The translations under genes and the position numbers were made by a program. Below are positions 8,901 to 15,222 of a stretch of DNA of 26,213 nucleotides, one piece after another (within the stretch, counting starts at the first letter, position 1; every line of letters begins with the position of its first letter). The stretch lies in the IMG/VR virus record IMGVR_UViG_3300042471_000110, positions 1-26,213 of that record; one strand, 5' to 3'. The DNA comes from a virus. The notes under the pieces are model-generated. The model ran no database searches. It was not told the DNA's origin and saw only the letters and a program-made list of their open reading frames with translations.

Positions 8901-10578
8901 ATCTTTTTGTTCCATCTCCAAGTTCATTAAAGTTTTCAATTATTCTACCAACAAACTTAAGAACTGGAAGCATTGACTCTAAGAATAATTTTCCAAGTGG
9001 AAGAAGTTGTAGTTTTACCTCTTCTAATGTTTTTGTAAACTGAACACCAATAGCCTCTTCAACTTTACCTAACTCTCTTTCAGATAAAATTGCTAGTTCT
9101 TCTGTGCTTGCAGACATTAAATCTAATACTCTAGATGCCTGTGTTCCATCTTTTATAACATTTTGGAATAGAGTAGACAGACGAGCAAACTGGAATTTAC
9201 CAAATAATTGCTCAATAGCACGAGCACGATTTAGTGGATCTAGAGTGTCTAATGCTTGTGCAAAACCAACAACAATAGCACGAAGATTTCCAGCATTGGC
9301 TTCTACAATTCCTTTAATATTAATTCCAAATCCAGCAAGCATTTCTGATGCCTTATCTGTTGGATTAATAAGAGAAGCAAGGCCAGACTTTAATGCGTTT
9401 GCACCTTCAGATGCATTAATACCGCCTTCTTTCATAGCGGTTAAGAAAAATGCTAAGTCTTTAACATCTCCGCCAAGTTGTCTAATAATAGGAGCAACTT
9501 TAGGAATTGCAATGGTGATATCATCAAGCGATACAACAGTTTGGTTTTCAACTGCGTTTAAAAAGTCAATACTAGATGCTAAATCTTCTGTAGAAATTTG
9601 AAGAGCATTTTGCAAAGAAATAGTTGTTTCTAGTGCCTGTTGTTGCTCAATTTGTCCAAGTACTGCAAGTTTGTTTGCTTGAGTAACCTGTGCTTCTAAT
9701 GCCTTGCCACCAAAACCTGCTGCTGCAGCATCCGCAGCCATTTCCATAGTATCTTTGATCGGAATACCAAGTTTAGCAAACTCTTGTCCAATTCGCATAA
9801 TATTATTAACTGCTGCATTTGTTTCTGTTTCACTTGTAAAAAGATCGCCGTAAACACGACGAAAACGGAGTGTTGCCATTTCCATTTCTCTAAAGACTTT
9901 TGCAGAAGTAACTCCAAGCATAACTAGTGGCATCGTCAAACCAACCATCAACTGACGGCCTGCCCACTGTGTATTTTTACCCCAGTTAATTAGTCCTGTA
10001 GCACCCTGTCGCATTGTTGCATTTAGTATCTGCATTCTTTGTGCTGCCAACTGAGTTTTTGTAGCAAAGTCATCCATTGACTTAAGAGTTGTTGGAGTAA
10101 TCCTTAAGCCTTCAGTCCCACCAGCAATTCCAGGTTTTGTTAATCTAATCCACTGAGATTGTAATAGTTTTACTCTATCTTCATACGCTCTACGTAAAAT
10201 TGTTCTTTCTTGTGCAAACGCATTTCTAATTAACCCTACACGCTTGCTTAACGTTTTGCCTAATCCACCCTCTAAAAGTCCTGCAGCAGAATATCTAGCA
10301 TACTCACGTAGAGTTAGTTTGTTTCGCTCTAGGGCTGTTGTAAATCTTTCGGTAGTTCCAGTAATTCTTGCTTGGGCTGCAGACAAACCCTGAATAGAAT
10401 TTACCTGTTGAATTAGTCTTGAGTTAATTGCCTCTTGACTAATTGCGGCATTACGATTGCCACGAACTACGGCTTGATTAAATTCAGAAAGTGCTGCTTG
10501 CAGACGACGAAGTTCTGCAAGCGATTGGCCAGTATTAACATTAACATTAATGTTACTGTTATAATTATCTACTGCCAA
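2977..10578 (-). CDS. Tail tape measure protein
   Basis: A 2533-residue protein and the longest gene here. It sets tail length and is packed inside the tail tube. At the usual 0.15 nm per residue it predicts a tail of roughly 380 nm (inference). The best start is TTG at 10578 (MAVDNY), preceded by AAGGTG five bases upstream. Domains in order: N-terminal helical region; conserved tape-measure core at about residues 190-520; hydrophobic segments near 208-229, 558-582 and 830-893 that could be membrane-active during DNA entry; a KGTDTVPAMLTPGE motif at 700-713; a long helical middle; coiled coils at about 1780-2170 that include four 22-residue and four 21-residue repeats; a Ser/Ala-rich segment near 2290-2350; a glycine run; and a second copy of the PAMLxPGE motif at 2452-2466 near the C-terminus. 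No lysozyme or peptidase motif was seen. It follows the tail chaperones, as expected. Confidence 0.95.
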   Translation of the reverse strand: MAVDNYNSNINVNVNTGQSLAELRRLQAALSEFNQAVVRGNRNAAISQEAINSRLIQQVNSIQGLSAAQARITGTTERFTTALERNKLTLREYARYSAAGLLEGGLGKTLSKRVGLIRNAFAQERTILRRAYEDRVKLLQSQWIRLTKPGIAGGTEGLRITPTTLKSMDDFATKTQLAAQRMQILNATMRQGATGLINWGKNTQWAGRQLMVGLTMPLVMLGVTSAKVFREMEMATLRFRRVYGDLFTSETETNAAVNNIMRIGQEFAKLGIPIKDTMEMAADAAAAGFGGKALEAQVTQANKLAVLGQIEQQQALETTISLQNALQISTEDLASSIDFLNAVENQTVVSLDDITIAIPKVAPIIRQLGGDVKDLAFFLTAMKEGGINASEGANALKSGLASLINPTDKASEMLAGFGINIKGIVEANAGNLRAIVVGFAQALDTLDPLNRARAIEQLFGKFQFARLSTLFQNVIKDGTQASRVLDLMSASTEELAILSERELGKVEEAIGVQFTKTLEEVKLQLLPLGKLFLESMLPVLKFVGRIIENFNELGDGTKRFILVFATAFPAVLMALGLFGNLVGNTVKAVWGFTMIMRKATGASTVLGSTFNYMTTAELENVSMTAAMNTGHTKLIEVFNIEATAARQLAIAYNQASAAAARLAATNPGFFVGGKAGAAGATSKLPKKFNRGTKNVKYYAKGTDTVPAMLTPGEAVIPAESAQDPANKPLIQAMIAGEKAQSFGVGDSEVKSQSAGLSAAAKKRNVAARSYMILSPQEEAAKEKRSQAAKRGWETRRLNAIKNETAMIQQSAEDKKKTQQAERKAKVGKIAGGVSAGLGVASMGAFATGNTGLGMGLMGASFLASFAPLLMNPYVAAGAAVLAFAGIIYAGNRIMAERARKEEQFIRSITATTEQMKKVSEITGKVGASELMATRRTSGVLGQYNEAGRVGRQFGSQFLSSDIGKQVNKAFMTNKDVYGTEKAAKDFALQLGAYISDGVMTAEQARSVAEQISTNLGDAGLYARITGELTMLVGPNGEDLLREPLKARVNLIQESGKKARELLKETDVVGGGRKAPAQLAGLAGTSAEFAQAQLDAFTIYYEKQIKAKKDQLAMTKDKEEQLGIQQEINMLISQQIAGEKTLTAEVAKSLKISLKQFKEIQNTTTRSLFGGDAEEDAYFDALKGKVKDIFKGTDFETSANRLLETLSKISDENAFRQDEFKKAGFESAEAAQDFEVEMQLLLANKLANPDQIESIIRMFGGTEGGNLGTLSAALNLSVKTQGAAKTFELQSLLAGIGSGKKAKAIAQNIFLKVTALPTEQFDQTSKAIAVISELNGTEINMKVMLEGLGEDGLLQFSRDLAAIEEIDFSKDPKEIAIALKTAGFPEGGVDTIIENWEYYKKLAPEVRKEAIQKYLTFYQFRTDFQDPEAKAEWLSRYAKKKAMEASQGKKYKEVYDIVYSFSMEGAKGKTDEELAQLDVETFYGTPTTTDVVPPGAGDGTKKDRAGRDTALDNLLNKLKMVRDAAINAEGGVKELLRITQGKGINKFSGVLQQLQEGVIAKDKKGKVIGKDIQANRGFLDFVSGLDKETMAQFITVTKKGKVVLTEFGKAANEAFAELPIGEFQESQKRTAEGAIAQRQAFLKLRAAGVEYGQALEMIKDESLAIAIVSKDIKPDELKAMADEAERAKKEVELLNLALRQTAQATRDKTTELQTTLAALTGATTGELQKILSEELGISVGTFTKEQLAQIANTPELAQGISDLLSGAVPSEEIANKIKDIFDVLEGVTINADLQLGIDMKVDIVAAIKKQIDEISSQVNKYFQLRRALIERQFRSEKRKAEEAVRVAEERVRVEQEAVNVIQKRIDAIQTEIDKAKLAIELRFDVPLKTAQDASEKLSRSIETDLSREIERLQELSDDLSRSVELEFSKPIEDLQSQIDALSRSIDINFERPIAALQEESSDLSNELELMDRVVDSINEKYDKQEESLQKISDINQDIANQEKARISLADALSQGDISAAAQLAQEMRNEAAQKAVGDQSDNLRLAREQEIGRVIASNGMTRKQIEDRQFAIGQQIFALEEQRELVDIRVLALQDRIYAIEQAREIKNREMSVLADQIYTLGEQREQQQLILRGIEDDIYNIEKARKVELDAIEIKERQILTIRLSELLPAQALLDIENSKLDAARLTLEKVQQRTEAALAGLQAEEDAWGDVELAILDAELATFNFNKELERAIGLAKQLAIAMGGTYSANNKVGSSGGAVVRETKTVVKSVSKTKCASGKANYIEEYVNGLMQSSTFSSCVVADSSESSDPNKAAADKAAADAAALAAIAAADAAAAALALEKVIKEGAISTIIAAGTTEEINNAVAAAVSVGESASNIANAMFSGLTLQGMDPSLAASTARYTGQAIAYQQSLSKPSGGGGGGGFYGEMQMLAKGGMVKPKYFGFGGFARGSDTIPAMLSPGEFIMSKYAVKDFGVDNMKAINDGTYNGDSVYNYSISVNVKSGANPDEIARSVMTQIKQIDSQRIKGQRV
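3124..3225 (-). repeat. C-terminal copy of the PAMLxPGE tape measure motif
   Basis: Residues 2452-2485 of the tape measure read RGSDTIPAMLSPGEFIM and continue through KYAVKDFGVDNMKAIN. The first half matches a second motif at residues 700-717. Motifs of this kind (GTDTVPAMLTPGEFV) recur near the ends of many phage tape measure proteins. Their function is not established. Confidence 0.8.
4117..4368 (-). repeat. Four tandem 21-residue coiled-coil repeats in the tape measure
   Basis: Residues 2071-2154 of the tape measure fall into four units of exactly 21 residues. The units open IGQQIFALEEQRE, LQDRIYAIEQARE, LADQIYTLGEQRE and IEDDIYNIEKARK. The core pattern is D/Q-x-I-Y-x-L/I-x-x-x-R. Twenty-one residues equals three heptads, so the repeat fits an ordinary left-handed coiled coil. 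The DNA of the units has diverged, so this is an old protein-level repeat rather than a recent 63-base duplication. Confidence 0.85.
4681..4944 (-). repeat. Four tandem 22-residue repeats in the tape measure
   Basis: Residues 1879-1966 form four units of exactly 22 residues. The first three end LSRSI, LSRSV and LSRSI, and the fourth ends LSNEL. Units 1, 3 and 4 share F-x-x-P-I/L at positions 4-8, as in ELEFSKPIEDLQ and DINFERPIAALQ; unit 2 has DLSREIERLQ there. Twenty-two residues equals two hendecads (11-residue repeats), a periodicity associated with straight or right-handed coiled coils, unlike the 21-residue array 104 residues further on. Confidence 0.85.
8428..8481 (-). repeat. Internal copy of the PAMLxPGE tape measure motif
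   Basis: Residues 700-717 read KGTDTVPAMLTPGEAVIP. This matches the C-terminal copy at residues 2452-2466, although the two lie about 1750 residues apart. Each follows a basic, aromatic stretch: KNVKYYA here and KPKYFGFGGFA at the C-terminal copy. Confidence 0.8.
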
Positions 10579-10598
10579 TTTAGCACCTTCTTAAATTA

Positions 10599-10922
10599 TT
10601 ATTTCATTGCATTGAGCACATCGGCTGCATCTGCAAGTTGGATTCCAGAGGCTGTCTCTATGACCTGATAAACGGTAGGAAGATCAATACTATCTTCTAC
10701 CTTTTTACGATCTTCTGCATATGCTGGTGCAAATTGCTGGAAAGCAATCATTACACAGTCAATGAGAATATCCATAGACTTATCATTGTCATCCGCCACT
10801 GCTGCCAACTCTTGAAACTTCTTAGTGAATGGCTTCAAAAGTGAGATTTTTAAAGGCTTAATCTCTATTTCTGTACCATCAATAAGTTTGATTTTCTTTG
10901 GTTCATGAGTTGTTACTGCCAC
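10599..10922 (-). CDS. Short tail assembly chaperone (gpG-like), paralogue of the gene before it
   Basis: A 107-residue protein starting at GTG 10922, with AGGAGG four bases upstream; no competing start is better placed. Its N-terminal KIKLIDGTEIEIKPLKI matches KIQLVDGTEIEIVPLKI of the 237-residue neighbour, and the similarity continues through the helical part (ILIDCVMIAFQQFAP against HLLKCAQIAMKQYRP). It lacks the C-terminal extension of that neighbour. In lambda-like phages the G protein and its frameshifted GT form coat the tape measure and recruit tail tube subunits. This gene, directly before the tape measure, corresponds to the G form. It has its own extended -10 box at 10949-10957. 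Chaperone function is established for the family; encoding the short form as a separate paralogous gene is the unusual point. Confidence 0.82.
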   Translation of the reverse strand: MAVTTHEPKKIKLIDGTEIEIKPLKISLLKPFTKKFQELAAVADDNDKSMDILIDCVMIAFQQFAPAYAEDRKKVEDSIDLPTVYQVIETASGIQLADAADVLNAMK

Positions 10923-10948
10923 TTTTCCTCCTATATTAGGTTATGTCA

Positions 10949-10957
10949 ATTATAGCA
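10949..10957 (-). promoter_or_regulatory. Candidate extended -10 promoter before the short tail chaperone
   Basis: The minus strand reads TGCTATAATTGACA, giving a TGN extension and a perfect TATAAT box. It lies in the 56-base gap between the two chaperone genes. The predicted start falls about 20 bases before the GTG, leaving a short leader that contains AGGAGG. No -35 box is evident. Confidence 0.6.
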
Positions 10958-10978
10958 TAAAAAGCCTATTTTTTAAAA

Positions 10979-11692
10979 TTATGACTTCATAACAGATGGG
11001 TCTCGCATATCATCATAATCTAGACCCATACCAATTCCAAACCCAACCTTTTTAGCATTTTCTCCCTGTAGGGCTAGAATATCATTGCTATCTGTTGCCT
11101 TACCTTTACTGAATACCCTTGCTTTCATGTCTTCCCATTCTTTCTGGCCCTTAGACTGACCAGACTGAGCATCTAGATCTACCCCTTGCATTGCTGCTGC
11201 AAATTTTTTATCTTGATAATCTGACTCTCTTTTACTTTCCAAGGTAGCCATTAATTCTGGCATAGATAATGATAACTCTAACTCTTCATAATCTTTCCAT
11301 ATACCCAGCAAAAATACCTCTGATTCTAAAGTTGCTAAATCTAGTTCAGACCATTTTTTTCCACTTTTTTGTGCTTGTTCTTTTACTGGTTCTGTAGATT
11401 TTTTATTTACCTTAATATTAGCAGCAACACCAATTAGTTTATATAGATTATGAATATCTAAATTATCAGCAACATCTTCTGGTCTACCCGCCAATTCTGG
11501 GCGATACTGCTTCATTGCTATTTGTGCACATTTTAATAAATGATCAATTGATTCTTCATCTGTTCTTTTGGAATCTATGTCCTCAAAAAACAACATAAAC
11601 TCTCTAAGATATTTAATTTTCAATGGAACTATTTCTATCTCTGTTCCATCAACCAATTGTATTTTATCTTTTTTATAAATTTCTGTAGCCAT
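10979..11692 (-). CDS. Long tail assembly chaperone (gpGT-like in a single frame)
   Basis: A 237-residue protein if started at ATG 11692 (MATEIYKKDK). A TTG at 11716 would add eight residues, but the ATG aligns with the start of the paralogous gene downstream. Residues 1-95 form the G-type domain shared with that gene. Residues 96-113 are a charged linker. Residues 114-190 (LSMPELMATLESKRES, DKKFAAAMQGVDLD) carry the T-type extension typical of the long chaperone product. Usually this extension is reached only by programmed frameshift; here it is read in the zero frame. A slippery A AAA AAA at 11360-11354 ends the linker and could give a truncated 115-residue form. There is no SD upstream; a TGATAGAAT box ends eight bases before the A of ATG, suggesting a leaderless or nearly leaderless transcript. 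The gene follows a strong terminator. Confidence 0.85.
   Translation of the reverse strand: MATEIYKKDKIQLVDGTEIEIVPLKIKYLREFMLFFEDIDSKRTDEESIDHLLKCAQIAMKQYRPELAGRPEDVADNLDIHNLYKLIGVAANIKVNKKSTEPVKEQAQKSGKKWSELDLATLESEVFLLGIWKDYEELELSLSMPELMATLESKRESDYQDKKFAAAMQGVDLDAQSGQSKGQKEWEDMKARVFSKGKATDSNDILALQGENAKKVGFGIGMGLDYDDMRDPSVMKS
11354..11360 (-). other. Candidate -1 slippery heptamer in the long tail chaperone
   Basis: The in-frame heptamer is A AAA AAA (codons GGA AAA AAA TGG, residues 111-114). It sits exactly where the linker meets the T-type domain. A -1 shift would add ATG GTC and then meet TGA at 11348-11346, giving 115 residues ending in MV. This is a dnaX-like arrangement, where slipping shortens the product. 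No obvious downstream stem-loop was seen, and A runs are common in AT-rich DNA, so the call is tentative. Confidence 0.35.
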
Positions 11693-11699
11693 TTTATCT

Positions 11700-11708
11700 A
11701 TTCTATCA
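11700..11708 (-). promoter_or_regulatory. Candidate extended -10 box giving a leaderless start for the long chaperone
   Basis: The minus strand reads TGATAGAAT, then AGATAAA, then ATG. Seven bases separate the hexamer from the A of ATG, so the predicted transcript start lies at or within about a base of the start codon. No SD is present. It lies directly after the terminator at 11712-11746. Confidence 0.5.
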
Positions 11709-11711
11709 TAC

Positions 11712-11746
11712 AACAAAACCCACCCCGTTTAAGGGATGGGCTTGTT
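11712..11746 (-). terminator. Intrinsic terminator after the tail tube gene
   Basis: On the minus-strand RNA, GCCCAUCCC and GGGGUGGGU frame a UUAAAC loop, followed by UUUGUUGU. The core is eight GC-rich pairs including one G-U. Outer A-U and C-G pairs extend the stem to about 14 pairs with one bulged U. It starts 20 bases past the tail tube stop codon and would stop or reduce transcription into the chaperone genes. Confidence 0.8.
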
Positions 11747-11766
11747 ATTAATCTAAAATTAGATTA

Positions 11767-12402
11767 TTATGATGCTGGAGTCCAAGTACGGTCAATAAGT
11801 TTGCCGTACGAAGCACTACTGTCTTCAGGAAGAAGACGGAAAGAAACCTCAAACATGGAAGGTTCGTCACGCTTTGCGGATACTGTTACATTCTCAATTG
11901 AGAGTGCACGGTACGCAGCGTAAACACGCTCTACGTATGCGGAGTCTTCGCAGTCTCCAGTTCCAGGTCCAACAGCAACAATTCCACGCTCAACTGGGCA
12001 TTCTCCAATGTCTCCTGCGGAGAGATTAAGAGTTTGTCCTGCTGAAGTAGACTTGGTTCCTGTTAGGTCGCCGCTTGGAGCAGCAATAGCCAAGAGAAGA
12101 TTCTCAAGGGTAGCCTCTGCAAAAGCAGTTGCCATATTTACTTGCATTCCTTGCTTGTATAACTTAGCAACGTCAAGAAGTTGGTCAACCTGTACTTCAC
12201 CGAAGTCTGGTTGGAACTGCAATTCAAGACCGTTCATGGTATAACCTACGTTTGTAAAATCTGCATCGTCTGCAAGTGTTTCTCTGTAGGACTCTGAAGA
12301 TGTAAACGCAGGTAGTGAAGTCGAACTCAATGTTGTATCAGCAACAAAGAAAGCGGCTGCACCAACAATAATGTTGTTTGATGTACCACGTGTATATGCC
12401 AT
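11767..12402 (-). CDS. Major tail (tube) protein
   Basis: A 211-residue protein starting MAYTRGTSNN at ATG 12402, with AGAGGTG six bases upstream. Size, small-residue-rich beta composition, and position between the tail terminator and the chaperones match siphovirus tail tube subunits, which polymerise as rings around the tape measure. The C-terminal VSAKRDEPSMFEVSFRLLPE region fits the final strands of the tube fold. The gene has its own extended -10 box and a 75-base leader region upstream, and a strong terminator downstream, as expected for a product needed in hundreds of copies. Its GC content is visibly higher than that of its neighbours (29 of 60 in the sample from 11821), which suggests codon selection for high expression. 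Function rests on position and general character, but the match to the expected gene order is close. Confidence 0.85.
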   Translation of the reverse strand: MAYTRGTSNNIIVGAAAFFVADTTLSSTSLPAFTSSESYRETLADDADFTNVGYTMNGLELQFQPDFGEVQVDQLLDVAKLYKQGMQVNMATAFAEATLENLLLAIAAPSGDLTGTKSTSAGQTLNLSAGDIGECPVERGIVAVGPGTGDCEDSAYVERVYAAYRALSIENVTVSAKRDEPSMFEVSFRLLPEDSSASYGKLIDRTWTPAS

Positions 12403-12462
12403 ATTTTCACCTCTACTTTCAATATTTTCTATATTAAGTTTTTGGCGGGTTTCCTCAAAACA

Positions 12463-12471
12463 ATTATAACA
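12463..12471 (-). promoter_or_regulatory. Candidate extended -10 promoter of the tail tube gene
   Basis: The minus strand reads TGTTATAATTG within the 75-base gap after the tail terminator gene. The predicted start lies about 55 bases before the ATG, giving the longest leader in the structural region. An SD-like AGAGGTG precedes the ATG. No -35 box is evident. Confidence 0.6.
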
Positions 12472-12477
12472 GTGTTT

Positions 12478-13077
12478 TTAGGTGTACTGCTTTGAAAGTG
12501 CAGTATTTCCACCATAGTGGTAGTCGTATTCAATGAGTAGTTTATTAAGGGTTAATCCACGTACCGTCGCCAATTGGGTCAAGTCCCTGGCCTCTTCTAA
12601 CTGGTATACCTTGATATCATGAAAATATACGTTGGGTTCTGCTATTTCAGAATTTGGATCTATTGGATTTTTCACTAAAGGGGGCTGTGGAGGAACTGCA
12701 TTAGTTAGCCTTCCAGCCTGCATATCGGCAACAAATGCGTTTAAGTCCTCTGCTGCTGCATCTGATCTATCTAATAACTGAGAAATGATAATTATTGCGT
12801 CTGTAATTTTTTCTGGTAAACCATATACATAATAAAGAAGTTGTTCTGTTTTGATGTAATACGATGGACTTCTTCTAAATCTGAGAAGCCTGTCATATTG
12901 TACCGCAACATCTGGGTAAGAACCAAGAGTATTTTTATATATGTCATCAATTGCTGTAGGTGTTGACGGTACTACTAAAACATCCTGAAATTGATCTGTA
13001 TACTTTTTAAGTTCATTAATAATGTATGCATTTACCCACATTGGTGGAAAAGGCAAATCCCTGACGCTTAGTACCAT
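12478..13077 (-). CDS. Probable tail terminator protein
   Basis: A 199-residue protein starting MVLSVRDLPF. The ATG at 13077 overlaps the stop of the previous gene as TAATG, and GGAGG lies seven bases upstream inside that gene. The region RLLRFRRSPSYYIKTEQLLYYVYG and the later IKVYQLEEARDLTQLA suggest the mixed alpha/beta fold of tail terminator or tail completion proteins, which cap the finished tube and join it to the head. It occupies the canonical slot immediately before the tail tube gene. Assignment is mainly positional; a head-tail joining protein of another family cannot be excluded. Confidence 0.6.
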   Translation of the reverse strand: MVLSVRDLPFPPMWVNAYIINELKKYTDQFQDVLVVPSTPTAIDDIYKNTLGSYPDVAVQYDRLLRFRRSPSYYIKTEQLLYYVYGLPEKITDAIIIISQLLDRSDAAAEDLNAFVADMQAGRLTNAVPPQPPLVKNPIDPNSEIAEPNVYFHDIKVYQLEEARDLTQLATVRGLTLNKLLIEYDYHYGGNTALSKQYT

Positions 13078-13781
13078 TATTCAGCCTCCACTATATCTGC
13101 TGCTCCAACAATCCATCTGTATCCTGTTTCAATTCCAGCAAGTCTTCCGCCTCTGCGTTTCATTCCTTTACGAACTCCTTTTTGGAACGCTTTAGAAAAT
13201 GGTTTAACCAACATGCCAGATTGCATAAGTCTTGACTGACTTAAATATGTAACAAAAAATGTTCTAAAGTTTGAACCAAAAGATCCAACCACATAATTAC
13301 CGCCAGGATTTTCTACTCTAGAGTGATAGGATGTTACCCATCCTTCTAGTTTTTCATCATAGTATTTTAAGTAAGGCTCTTTGTTTGGATAAATATCTAG
13401 ACTAATTCCGTTTTCCATAATATATGCTTTGTCACGGAAAGGAACTGTACTGCCACGTCGTTTTTGCAATGTTTTAGATTGAGTGAATACTGAAGAAAAT
13501 GTCATTCCTGCTTTTGTATAAACTGGAACAATCTTAAATAATCTGGCAGATACCATACCAACACGATCCCATTCATAAACATGATGTAATGTCTCTGGCT
13601 CCATCTTTGCCATAGTGTCAATATAGTTACCAAGAATTGTTGCAATTTTTGGCCCCATCTGTTGCATGTATGCTTCTTTTCCATCTTCAAGACCTTGCAG
13701 TGTTCCAAGGGTATACTCAATAAAGAAATGCATATCTTTTTGAAATGGCTTAGGGTCTGTTAATACGCTAATTCTTGGCAT
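13077..13781 (-). CDS. HK97 gp10-like head-tail joining protein (by position)
   Basis: A 234-residue protein beginning MPRISVLTDPKPFQKD, started by an ATG that overlaps the previous stop (TAATG). The N-terminal half is helical and ends near residue 70. The C-terminal half has a very basic stretch (KAFQKGVRKGMKRRGGR) followed by an aromatic, acidic tail. Basic proteins between stopper and terminator in this position usually belong to the HK97 gp10 group, whose precise role in head-tail joining is poorly known. At 234 residues it is longer than a typical gp10 (about 150). The positive region could contact DNA or the connector (inference). Confidence 0.5.
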   Translation of the reverse strand: MPRISVLTDPKPFQKDMHFFIEYTLGTLQGLEDGKEAYMQQMGPKIATILGNYIDTMAKMEPETLHHVYEWDRVGMVSARLFKIVPVYTKAGMTFSSVFTQSKTLQKRRGSTVPFRDKAYIMENGISLDIYPNKEPYLKYYDEKLEGWVTSYHSRVENPGGNYVVGSFGSNFRTFFVTYLSQSRLMQSGMLVKPFSKAFQKGVRKGMKRRGGRLAGIETGYRWIVGAADIVEAE

Positions 13782-14230
13782 TAGTCTTCAATTCCCTGAT
13801 TTTCTGTTCTACGGAAAACAACTTTATAATAATCAATTTTTCCGAAAGGTCCCATTATTGGTTCCTGACTTGCAATTTCGTAAATAGTTCCTTTTCCAGT
13901 CCGCTCTCCAGAGGTTTCTCTGTAAATTAATTCGCCAGCAGCAGTTCTAATATTAGTAACTAAAACATTGGTGATAGAGTTTTCGTCTTTGTTGTCTGAG
14001 ACACGAATGTCTGTTCTTACTCTTCCCAATAAAAGATTTTCAAATTGCAATAAAAATTGTGGTCTAACTTCATCTTCTTGTAGTGAACCTACAGGGGTAG
14101 CATTGGTGGCTATAGTTTTATTATATACCCAGTCTTTTTTGATTTGGCCATAAACATTTTGTGCTGTTATTGGATAGTAAACATCACACAACATTGGATA
14201 TACAAAATCTGTGGTTTCACATGTTGCCAT
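13781..14230 (-). CDS. Probable head-tail stopper (head closure) protein
   Basis: A 149-residue beta-rich protein starting MATCETTDFVYP. The ATG at 14230 overlaps the previous stop as TAATG. The pattern YYPITAQNVYGQIKKDW near residues 19-35 followed by alternating strands fits small stopper proteins, which seal the connector after DNA packaging. Two cysteines (residues 4 and 15) lie close to the N-terminus. It follows the adaptor and precedes the gp10-like gene, the usual order in siphoviruses. The role is inferred from size, fold impression and order. Confidence 0.6.
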   Translation of the reverse strand: MATCETTDFVYPMLCDVYYPITAQNVYGQIKKDWVYNKTIATNATPVGSLQEDEVRPQFLLQFENLLLGRVRTDIRVSDNKDENSITNVLVTNIRTAAGELIYRETSGERTGKGTIYEIASQEPIMGPFGKIDYYKVVFRRTENQGIED

Positions 14231-15222
14231 TATAATACCCCAGGCTTACCAAAATTGGTAATGTATTTCTCCAAAATCTTATCCACTAAAAGATTTCCAG
14301 TTCCAAAGAAAGAACCCTTGTCATATTCAATTTTATACTGATCTGTAGAATACTTTGCTACATATCTCTTATGATAGTCTAATCTTCCACACTTTAAATC
14401 ATCAATAAGCATAAGGGTTGCATCTTTAATATCATAAGGAACTACTTTATATCCCGTCGCTAATTGGAACAGATAGTTCCATCCCATAGGAAATGTTACT
14501 CCTGGGGCTACGGCAATTGTGTTTGGGCTATCTTCTGAGTCATACATATAAATAGAATCGGAGTATGCTAGTGGAACTCCTCTTGGAAAACCTGCTTGAC
14601 GAATGTAAGAGTCTGTAATTTGAACCCAATCTTTAATAATTGCAGTTTTATCTTTTGTTAACAAATAATTCCATTGTCCATCGCCTTGTGCTTGTGGGCT
14701 GTCATCATTATCCCAAACAAGTTCATTATTTTCATATGCTTTAAGAATTAAATAAGTTCTTTCCCACAATGGCATAAAGTCTGTATTATTACCAATTGTT
14801 TCATACCAAGATCTCTCATAGTAGAATCCTCCAGGAACAATGGAGTCAATAATTGCTCTTGCTAATCCTTCATAATATGTATAGTCTTTGATTTCAGTTG
14901 CGGTAGTTCCAAGTGAACTTGGATCCACATATGGTCGCATGATCTCAAGATTATCTTCTACAACAATATCGCCTTCTTCTGCGCTTGTAGAAGCAGTAGT
15001 ATAAACTGCATCATAAATTGTCAAAGAGTATGACTCATCATAAGTATTAAATAAATCTGGAAGAATATAAGAAATTTGAGAACTTGCTGAAGATGTTATT
15101 GTTTCTGTAACATCATTTACATTTCTAGTACCCTCATTAATTACCAGGATGTAGTCTGTATTTGCTTCTGGCACATCATATGTGATAGAAAGTGGATAGG
15201 GTGGGAGTCTTAAGATCTGCAT
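14230..15222 (-). CDS. Probable head-tail adaptor with an extra N-terminal beta domain
   Basis: A 330-residue protein starting MQILRLPPYPLSITY at ATG 15222, overlapping the previous stop (TAATG). About residues 1-95 are strand-rich with Ser/Thr loops and look like an Ig-type or similar beta domain. From about residue 97 (RPYVDPSSLGTTATEI, then YEGLARAIIDSIVPGG) the sequence turns helical, as in adaptor proteins that dock below the portal, where an R-P-Y/F segment followed by helices is common. Typical adaptors are 100-200 residues, so this one is enlarged at the front. The position (first of the connector genes after the capsid genes) agrees. The adaptor call is moderate and the beta domain is seen only as a composition change. 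Confidence 0.55.
   Translation of the reverse strand: MQILRLPPYPLSITYDVPEANTDYILVINEGTRNVNDVTETITSSASSQISYILPDLFNTYDESYSLTIYDAVYTTASTSAEEGDIVVEDNLEIMRPYVDPSSLGTTATEIKDYTYYEGLARAIIDSIVPGGFYYERSWYETIGNNTDFMPLWERTYLILKAYENNELVWDNDDSPQAQGDGQWNYLLTKDKTAIIKDWVQITDSYIRQAGFPRGVPLAYSDSIYMYDSEDSPNTIAVAPGVTFPMGWNYLFQLATGYKVVPYDIKDATLMLIDDLKCGRLDYHKRYVAKYSTDQYKIEYDKGSFFGTGNLLVDKILEKYITNFGKPGVL

Noticed and set aside
9104-9601. Plus-strand open frame of 165 codons
   Set aside because: It is fully antisense to the tape measure, has low-complexity composition and no ribosome site, and is one of many such frames opposite that gene.
10958-10979. AAAAAATAGGCTTTTT after the long chaperone as a terminator
   Set aside because: The stem would be five A-U pairs only, too weak to call.
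11395-11410. A-rich run near chaperone residues 96-98 as a frameshift site
   Set aside because: The in-frame codons AAT AAA AAA TCT do not make an X XXY YYZ heptamer. Only the later A AAA AAA site does.
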